This document shows positions 7,632 through 11,710 of a DNA stretch of 11,710 bases, piece by piece. The stretch spans positions 1 through 11,710 of the forward strand of contig JALQUJ010000083.1 of the NCBI GenBank assembly GCA_023263825.1, read 5' to 3'. The notes under the pieces were generated by a model. That model ran no database searches and had not been told where the DNA came from. It saw only the letters and a list, made by a program, of their open reading frames with translations. Numbering within the stretch: position 1 is the stretch's first letter; every line of letters begins with the position of its first letter. The DNA is from Porticoccus sp. (GTDB taxonomy: Bacteria; Pseudomonadota; Gammaproteobacteria; Pseudomonadales; Porticoccaceae). The translations under genes and the position numbers were made by a program.

Positions 7632-7667
7632 TTTAACTCCAGATTTAACTCCGGGTTTAACTCCAGA
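7632..7667. repeat. 12-bp tandem triplication over the glnS stop codon
   Basis: Three exact-length 12-bp units follow each other: TTTAACTCCAGA (7632-7643), TTTAACTCCGGG (7644-7655) and TTTAACTCCAGA (7656-7667). The unit length is a multiple of three, and each contains the minus-strand codons for ...GG AGT TAA. The glnS stop (complement of 7657-7659) is therefore followed by two more in-frame TAA stops at 7645-7647 and 7633-7635. Replication slippage is the simplest origin. Confidence 0.9.
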
Positions 7668-9327
7668 CAGACCTCAATGCGATAGTCTGGTTAAACACCA
7701 GCTTTTCAGGGCGACTATTCTGGCTATCCTTACAACTATTTAGGCAAAAGTACCCTTCTCGCTCAAATTGATAGGGCTGTCCGACTTCCGCATCAGCCAA
7801 ACTAGCCTCGGCTTTACAACCCGTTAAGATGTGTAACGAGTCCGGGTTAATGGCGTCGAGGAAATTTTTATCTCCAGCATCTGGCAGTGGATCACTGAAT
7901 AAACGATCATATAAATAAACATCGCAATCCACGCAATATTGAGCCGAAACCCAGTGAATTACGCCCTTGGGCTTGACCTCATCAGCAGGATCTTTACCCA
8001 GAGTATCTTCAATTAAGATAGCATTAACCAGCACCACCTCATCAGCATCATTTTTCTCGTAATCCACGGCTTCAATCACATAACCATTGCGCAACCGAAT
8101 ACGCTTCCCAGGTGACAGCTTTTTCTTAAACTTTTTGCTGTATTCTTCCTTAAAATCATCCTGATCAATATAAATTTCACGGGTAAATGGCAAGCTGCGA
8201 ATACCCATATCCTGGTTGGGGTGTACAGATGCAGTTATCTGCTCCAAATGATCCTCAGGCAAATTAGCAATCACCACTTTTAACGGCCGCATAACGGTCA
8301 TAGCACGGGGCGCATTATTGTTCAGCTCATCACGAATAAAGTGCTCAAGCTGAGACATATCCACCATGCCATCAGTTTTTGCCACCGCCAGGCTGTCGCA
8401 GAAGTTACGAATTGCCACCGCAGGCACACCGCGACGACGTAATCCCGAAATGGTTGGCATACGCGGATCATTCCAACCATCCACATGACCTTCATCCACC
8501 AACTGCTTCAGCTTGCGCTTGCTGGTCACACTGTAATTGAGGTTCAGTCGACCAAATTCGTATTGATGGGGTGTAGCCGGTACAGGCAGGTTTTCAATAA
8601 ACCAGTCATACAATGGGCGATTTGAAGCAAACTCCAAGGTACAAACCGAATGGCTCACACCTTCAATCGCATCTTCCTGGCCATGGGCAAAATCATAGGC
8701 TGGATAAATATTCCAGGCATCGCCAGTGCGATGGTGAGGTACTTTTTTAACCCGATACATCACCGGGTCACGGAGGCTGACATTAGGTGAGGCCATATCA
8801 ATTTTGGCACGCAAGGTCATAAGCCACTCATCAACATCCCCATTCTTCATTGATTCAAGCAGCATCAAGCTTTCTTCAACAGGACGATCACGGAAAGGAC
8901 TGTTTTTACCTGGTTCAGTCAACGTGCCACGATACTCGCGCATTTGCTCCGCATTGAGTTCACAAACGTAGGCTTTTCCTTCTCGGATTAAATACTGAGC
9001 CCACTCATAGAGCTGGCCAAAATAATCCGAGGCATAGCGAATATCTCCACTCCACTGGAAACCCAGCCACTGGACATCTTCGATAATTGCCTGAACATAT
9101 TCGTCCTCTTCCTTCTCAGGATTCGTATCATCAAAGCGCAGGTGACAGTCGCCACCATATTGCTGTGCTAATCCAAAATTCAGGCAGATGGATTTCGCAT
9201 GACCAATGTGCAAATAACCATTGGGCTCTGGAGGAAAACGGGTGACAACCTTGTCAACAACCCCAGACTCGAGGTCACTATTTATTGCCTGCTGAATAAA
9301 ATTGAGCGGTTTGCTATCGTCTGCCAT
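7657..9327 (-). CDS. glnS: Glutaminyl-tRNA synthetase
   Basis: GlnRS is a class I synthetase that charges tRNA-Gln directly, so this organism need not rely on Glu-tRNA transamidation for glutamine. The 556-residue product matches E. coli GlnS (554). PPEPNGYLHIGHAKS holds HIGH at 40-43; RFDDTNP follows; the KMSKS-equivalent is VTSKR at 267-271, where E. coli has VMSKR. DPRMPTISGLRRRG and NAPRAM mark the acceptor-binding and helical parts, and the two anticodon-binding beta-barrels follow, ending in FEREGYF. I chose ATG 9327 (MADDSKPLNFIQQ), which aligns with the family start; an in-frame ATG at 9357 would add MEKRPSGAGS, residues not expected in homologues. A GCCCC-AGC-GGGGC hairpin lies between the two ATGs. 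glnS and cysS probably form one operon. The stop lies in a 12-bp tandem triplication. Confidence 0.96.
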   Translation of the reverse strand: MADDSKPLNFIQQAINSDLESGVVDKVVTRFPPEPNGYLHIGHAKSICLNFGLAQQYGGDCHLRFDDTNPEKEEDEYVQAIIEDVQWLGFQWSGDIRYASDYFGQLYEWAQYLIREGKAYVCELNAEQMREYRGTLTEPGKNSPFRDRPVEESLMLLESMKNGDVDEWLMTLRAKIDMASPNVSLRDPVMYRVKKVPHHRTGDAWNIYPAYDFAHGQEDAIEGVSHSVCTLEFASNRPLYDWFIENLPVPATPHQYEFGRLNLNYSVTSKRKLKQLVDEGHVDGWNDPRMPTISGLRRRGVPAVAIRNFCDSLAVAKTDGMVDMSQLEHFIRDELNNNAPRAMTVMRPLKVVIANLPEDHLEQITASVHPNQDMGIRSLPFTREIYIDQDDFKEEYSKKFKKKLSPGKRIRLRNGYVIEAVDYEKNDADEVVLVNAILIEDTLGKDPADEVKPKGVIHWVSAQYCVDCDVYLYDRLFSDPLPDAGDKNFLDAINPDSLHILTGCKAEASLADAEVGQPYQFEREGYFCLNSCKDSQNSRPEKLVFNQTIALRSVWS

Positions 9328-9334
9328 ACTGCCG

Positions 9335-9347
9335 GCCCCGCTGGGGC
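9335..9347 (-). promoter_or_regulatory. Hairpin between a GGAG and the glnS start
   Basis: On the minus strand GCCCC-AGC-GGGGC forms a compact 5-bp all-GC stem between a GGAG (complement of 9352-9355) and ATG 9327. Unfolded, the GGAG is over 20 nt from the start. Folded, the effective gap falls to roughly 11 nt, so the hairpin might position the ribosome. Alternatively translation starts at ATG 9357 and the hairpin is simply coding sequence. Confidence 0.35.
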
Positions 9348-9408
9348 GCTTCTCCATTATAAACTAAAGGAATTCCATCAAAAGCTATAGGAATACAAAA
9401 GGAACGGA

Positions 9409-9437
9409 ATTATAGCCTTCAGGCTGTTGGGTATAAA
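9409..9437 (-). promoter_or_regulatory. Promoter of glnS
   Basis: The minus strand has a perfect -10 box TATAAT (complement of 9409-9414), a 17-nt spacer, and a -35-like TTTATA (complement of 9432-9437, four of six consensus positions). Transcription would start near 9402, giving a leader of about 45-75 nt depending on which glnS start is used. The three 13-bp-period repeats at 9440-9477 lie immediately upstream of this -35. Confidence 0.6.
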
Positions 9438-9439
9438 CC

Positions 9440-9477
9440 ATTCATCTGAACAATTCACCCGAACTATTCACCTAAAG
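9440..9477. repeat. Three imperfect 13-bp-period repeats between glnS and the EamA gene
   Basis: ATTCATCTGAAC (9440-9451), ATTCACCCGAAC (9453-9464) and ATTCACCTAAAG (9466-9477) recur with a 13-bp period. They sit just upstream of the glnS -35 box and 16-53 nt before the transporter start codon, a position where regulator sites for either gene could lie. The third copy is the most diverged. Slippage is an alternative origin. Confidence 0.75.
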
Positions 9478-9492
9478 TAGTTAATCAAGCTT

Positions 9493-10407
9493 ATGACCCA
9501 ATACCTAAACCAACCGAATGTGCGCGCCATTCTCTATTTACAGATGTGCTTGTTCTCTTTTCTAGTGGGGGACTCGCTACTAAAGCTTTTGCTACAAACT
9601 ATTCCCATGGGGCAACTAATATTCCTGCGCACCATTGCTTCCCTATCAGTATTGTTAATTTTTATGGCTGCCACCGGGCGACTATCGCTGTTAAAGGTTA
9701 CCAAGCCTTTACACCATGGAATGCGAAGTCTGTTTTTCACTTTTGTCAGCCTGGGATACTACTTGGCAGTAAAATTCTTCTCCCTCAGTGCGGTGGCAAC
9801 TGCTCTTGCGGGAGCGCCCATCATTATCTCGGCCATATCACCAATTATCTTGAAAGAACACGCCACCCGAATCCAATGGGTCGCAACGCTGATAGGATTT
9901 ATCGGTGTTTGCATGGTACTCAAACCCGATCTTAGCGAAATCAGTTGGTATTACCTGGCCCTGCTCAGCCTGCCGTTCTCCTATGCCACTATGATCTTGT
10001 GGGCTAAACACTTATCCAAAACTGAGTCAGATTGGGCACTAAATTTTTACCAATTTCTCCCGTTGCTGGTGCTGAGTGCTTTCTGGCAACAAGATCAATG
10101 GATCACCCCAAGTGTGGAACAACTAGAGATCACCCTAGTGTCCGGTGCGGCTGCATCTGTAGGCTTTATGTTGCTGATCGCTGCTTTTCGGATTGGAAAA
10201 CCCGTCATTATTGCCCCCTTTGAATACAGCTATATTCTGATGGCTCTGGTCGCAGATATTTTATTCTGGCACTTCTTTCCAGATCTATGGCTATGGCTTG
10301 GAATTGGCCTGATCATCACCTGCGGCATAATTCAGGGTTGGCAGGCACGAGTTGCCCCTCCAGCTATTACGCCACATCTAAGACCAGAAGATACCCACAA
10401 CCCCTAA
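9493..10407 (+). CDS. EamA/DMT-family membrane transporter
   Basis: The 304-residue product has about ten hydrophobic segments, roughly residues 11-32, 38-58, 75-95, 98-118, 127-144, 150-168, 180-197, 212-232, 236-258 and 263-282. This is the two-times-five arrangement of drug/metabolite transporter proteins with duplicated EamA domains. Typical features are the RT/R residues after the second segment, the PIIISAISPIILKE turn in the fourth to fifth segments, GFIGVCMVLKP at the end of the first half, and APFEYSYILMALVAD in the second half. Family members export amino acids, metabolites or drugs at the inner membrane; this sequence does not show which. ATG 9493 is used although no clear Shine-Dalgarno sequence precedes it. 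It diverges from glnS with 165 nt between start codons, and a large palindromic element begins 18 nt after its stop. Confidence 0.88.
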   Translation: MTQYLNQPNVRAILYLQMCLFSFLVGDSLLKLLLQTIPMGQLIFLRTIASLSVLLIFMAATGRLSLLKVTKPLHHGMRSLFFTFVSLGYYLAVKFFSLSAVATALAGAPIIISAISPIILKEHATRIQWVATLIGFIGVCMVLKPDLSEISWYYLALLSLPFSYATMILWAKHLSKTESDWALNFYQFLPLLVLSAFWQQDQWITPSVEQLEITLVSGAAASVGFMLLIAAFRIGKPVIIAPFEYSYILMALVADILFWHFFPDLWLWLGIGLIITCGIIQGWQARVAPPAITPHLRPEDTHNP

Positions 10408-10425
10408 GCACTCCTATAAATTGCC

Positions 10426-10524
10426 TTTTTTCGCGATTGCGGTGTCTGCTCCGTACTCAAATCCTCATGTATCACTTATACATTGCGGTTTTCCGTGCGC
10501 AACATCCTTGCACTCACGAAAAAA
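10426..10524. repeat. 99-base dyad-symmetric intergenic element
   Basis: The outer arms TTTTTTCG (10426-10433) and CGAAAAAA (10517-10524) are perfect inverted repeats. The core ATGTAT (10467-10472) and ATACAT (10478-10483) is another, with loop CACTT. Both pairs share the same centre at base 10475, and the intervening arms are partly complementary (CG-GA-TGC on one side matches GCA-TC-CG on the other). It differs in sequence from the element at 6015-6143. It has no T-run suited to an intrinsic terminator in a definite direction, though the structure could protect the 3' end of the transporter transcript. Confidence 0.7.
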
Positions 10525-10560
10525 TTCTAATTTATAGAAGCACCTAATTAATAATCTATA

Positions 10561-10609
10561 GAACTGAAATTTAGAACAGTTCAAATTAGCTCTCGAAAAA
10601 CGTACCATA
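10561..10609 (+). promoter_or_regulatory. Putative promoter/operator region of ppiB
   Basis: A 6-bp inverted repeat GAACTG (10561-10566) / CAGTTC (10577-10582) has a 10-nt spacer, giving an operator-like 22-bp dyad. It overlaps a poor -35 (TTCAAA, 10580-10585), with a -10-like TACCAT at 10604-10609 (18-nt spacer). The start would lie about 35 nt before ppiB. Box matches are weak, so this rests on position and symmetry. Confidence 0.35.
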
Positions 10610-10651
10610 GGCGTCTTTTCCATTATCTGATAGTTACAGGATTACACTGAA

Positions 10652-11161
10652 ATGATTACCCTGCATACAAACTTTGGCGACATCAACATTGAACTAGACT
10701 TTGACAAGGCGCCAATCTCTGCGGCCAACTTCCTTCAATACTGCCGCGACGACTTCTACAACAACACTATTTTTCACCGCGTGATTGACGGCTTTATGAT
10801 TCAAGGTGGTGGGTTCACCCCTGAAATGGCAGAAAAAGGTGGCCGTAAGTCTATTGAAAATGAAGCCGATAACGGTCTCAGCAATGATGAAGGCACTTTA
10901 GCCATGGCTCGCACCAACGAACCACACTCAGCCAGCTCTCAATTCTTCATCAACGTCGCTAATAACGGCTTCCTGAATCACACTGGCAAAAACTCACAAG
11001 GCTGGGGCTATGCGGTATTCGGTAAAGTTGTTGATGGCATGGACGTAGTCAATAAAATCAAAGGCGTTGCAACCGGCAACAACGGTTTCCATCAGGATGT
11101 TCCTAAAGAAGCTGTAGAAATTGAAAATGTTACCATCAGCGATGCTTATTCTGATAAGTAA
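10652..11161 (+). CDS. ppiB: Cyclophilin-type peptidyl-prolyl cis-trans isomerase B
   Basis: PpiB catalyses proline cis-trans isomerisation to speed folding of cytoplasmic proteins. The 169-residue product matches E. coli PpiB (164) and has no signal peptide, which distinguishes it from periplasmic PpiA. The cyclophilin signature FHRVIDGFMIQGGG (41-54) includes catalytic Arg43, Phe48 and Gln51. LAMAR-T-PHSASSQFFIN and the GWGYAVFGKVVDGMDVV segment complete the active-site region. ATG 10652 is preceded by AGGA at 10638-10641. It is likely monocistronic: a promoter-like region lies upstream and a strong hairpin downstream. In Pseudomonas relatives lpxH adjoins ppiB; here the sequence after ppiB holds a repeat and a truncated reading frame from the opposite strand. 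Confidence 0.96.
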   Translation: MITLHTNFGDINIELDFDKAPISAANFLQYCRDDFYNNTIFHRVIDGFMIQGGGFTPEMAEKGGRKSIENEADNGLSNDEGTLAMARTNEPHSASSQFFINVANNGFLNHTGKNSQGWGYAVFGKVVDGMDVVNKIKGVATGNNGFHQDVPKEAVEIENVTISDAYSDK

Positions 11162-11183
11162 GCTGACGGCTTATTCTGACAAG
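11144..11183. repeat. Short direct repeat duplicating the ppiB 3' end
   Basis: GCTTATTCTGATAAG (11144-11158), the last codons of ppiB, recurs as GCTTATTCTGACAAG (11169-11183) 25 nt later with one mismatch. The second copy lies beyond the stop codon and out of frame. A local duplication is the simplest reading. Confidence 0.75.
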
Positions 11184-11210
11184 CAATAGCAATTGACCGT
11201 TTATGGAACA

Positions 11211-11245
11211 GTGGGGTATCAGCGTATGAAGAATGCTTACCCCAC
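11211..11245 (+). terminator. Hairpin downstream of ppiB, probable terminator
   Basis: GTGGGGTA (11211-11218) pairs perfectly with TACCCCAC (11238-11245). An inner AGCGT/ATGCT helix with one wobble extends the stem. The following CAGTTTCT has few T residues, so termination may be inefficient or Rho-assisted. It lies 50 nt past the ppiB stop. Confidence 0.5.
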
Positions 11246-11265
11246 CAGTTTCTAAAGTTTACAGA

Positions 11266-11417
11266 AAAACGTTTATGTCGCAGAGCTGGCTAGGCAAAAA
11301 TTGAAGAGAAAGCGGAGTTTATACCTATAAATGAGCAGAGCCGTCCCCATGAGTGCAGCGAATGTTTTGGGTCTTTTGAGTCAATTTTTAACGCCGCCAG
11401 AGCAAGCAAATTAGTTT
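11266..11417. repeat. Dispersed palindromic element, copy B
   Basis: This copy aligns along its length with the element at 6015-6143, in the same orientation. Shared blocks are AAAACGTTTA, TAGGCAAAA, AAAGCGGAGTTTATA, ATAAATGAGCA, CAATTTTTAAC and CCGCCAGAGCA. It differs by a 36-nt extra segment at 11338-11373 and by having lost the clean CTATTG/CAATAG ends. The central dyad is kept as TTTATA-CC-TATAAA, a different loop on the same stem. Its right end, near 11417, coincides with the point where the FtsW-like reading frame loses family similarity. Confidence 0.75.
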
Positions 11418-11710
11418 TTTTATTTCATTTTTTTCTCTAATAGCTATAAGGAAAGTCGTTGAAATTAATATAAAAAACGCTAGGACTAATAAAAATAAAC
11501 CAAAAAATCCATACTCTTCGCCAATTATTGATGATATGAAATCAGAGTATGAGTTTGGTAAAGATCCCCACCTAGCTCTAGATGTGCCAGGACCAAGACC
11601 AAAAAGACCTCCAGAACTAATAGCAATTCTACTTTGATTTAGTTGAAAGCAATCCCCCAACAAATCTACACCATAATCACACTTTCTAGAAAGCCAGGTT
11701 TCTATCCTAC
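11388..11710 (-). pseudogene. Truncated FtsW/RodA/SpoVE-family (SEDS) gene, 5' end outside the window
   Basis: The minus-strand frame is open from the window edge to a TAA at 11388-11390. It contains the C-terminal signature of SEDS peptidoglycan glycosyltransferases: FQLNQSRIAISSGGLFGLG, then GTSRARWGSLPNSYSDFISSIIGEEYGFFG and a hydrophobic transmembrane segment. SEDS proteins polymerise glycan strands in the inner membrane during division or elongation. Intact members continue for roughly 90 more residues, including the LPTKG-LPL-SYGGSS motif. Here the frame ends after one transmembrane segment and IREKNEIKK, and its last 8-10 codons (KLICLLWRR) are read from palindromic element B. The DNA is visibly AT-richer than the rest of the window, suggesting foreign or decaying sequence. 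No lost C-terminal part is seen beyond the repeat. Confidence 0.7.

Noticed and set aside
9546..9935. 129-codon frame overlapping the EamA gene in another phase
   Set aside because: The overlapping frame lacks transmembrane or domain character, whereas the main frame shows ten regular membrane segments.
11266..11417. Integron attC site
   Set aside because: AAC and GTT trinucleotides occur near the ends, but the paired RYYYAAC/GTTRRRY core sites are not convincing and no cassette array or integrase gene is visible.

Overview
The window looks like a chromosomal core segment of a marine-type gammaproteobacterium of moderate to low GC, perhaps from the Cellvibrionales/Pseudomonadales side. The evidence is the gene set and order: a Pro-Arg-His tRNA cluster, folD, acnB, cysS, glnS and ppiB all lie within about 11 kb, as I recall from the acnB-to-tig neighbourhood of Pseudomonas. 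I cannot name the species from sequence alone.

Layout. Positions 1-242 carry three minus-strand tRNA genes (Pro-TGG, Arg-TCT and the 5' half of His-GTG), with a well-formed stable-RNA-like promoter at 310-338. folD runs rightward from 485 to 1330. The 600-base gap after it holds a decayed C-terminal fragment resembling FAD-dependent glycerol-3-phosphate dehydrogenase and, at its right edge, the terminator of acnB. acnB (1927-4731, minus) encodes a long aconitase B. A 370-base gap follows, then an uncharacterised radical SAM protein with a CX4CX2C cluster motif (5099-5980, minus). cysS (6149-7558) and glnS (7657-9327) are minus-strand aminoacyl-tRNA synthetase genes in tandem. A rightward EamA/DMT transporter (9493-10407) diverges from glnS, and ppiB (10652-11161) follows it. 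At the right edge a minus-strand FtsW/RodA-family reading frame enters from outside the window and is cut short.

Functionally the window is mostly housekeeping: tRNAs and two synthetases for translation, FolD for one-carbon folate supply, AcnB for the TCA cycle, and PpiB for protein folding. The unusual content is between the genes. There is a dispersed palindromic element in two copies (6015-6143 and 11266-11417). The first has perfect 11-bp terminal inverted repeats; the second forms the truncated 3' end of the FtsW-like gene. A separate 99-base dyad-symmetric element lies at 10426-10524. A 12-bp tandem triplication at the end of glnS makes three in-frame stop codons, and three 13-bp-period repeats lie between glnS and the transporter. 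I see no CRISPR array, intact transposase gene, phage gene or defence system, and no clear undescribed multi-gene system.
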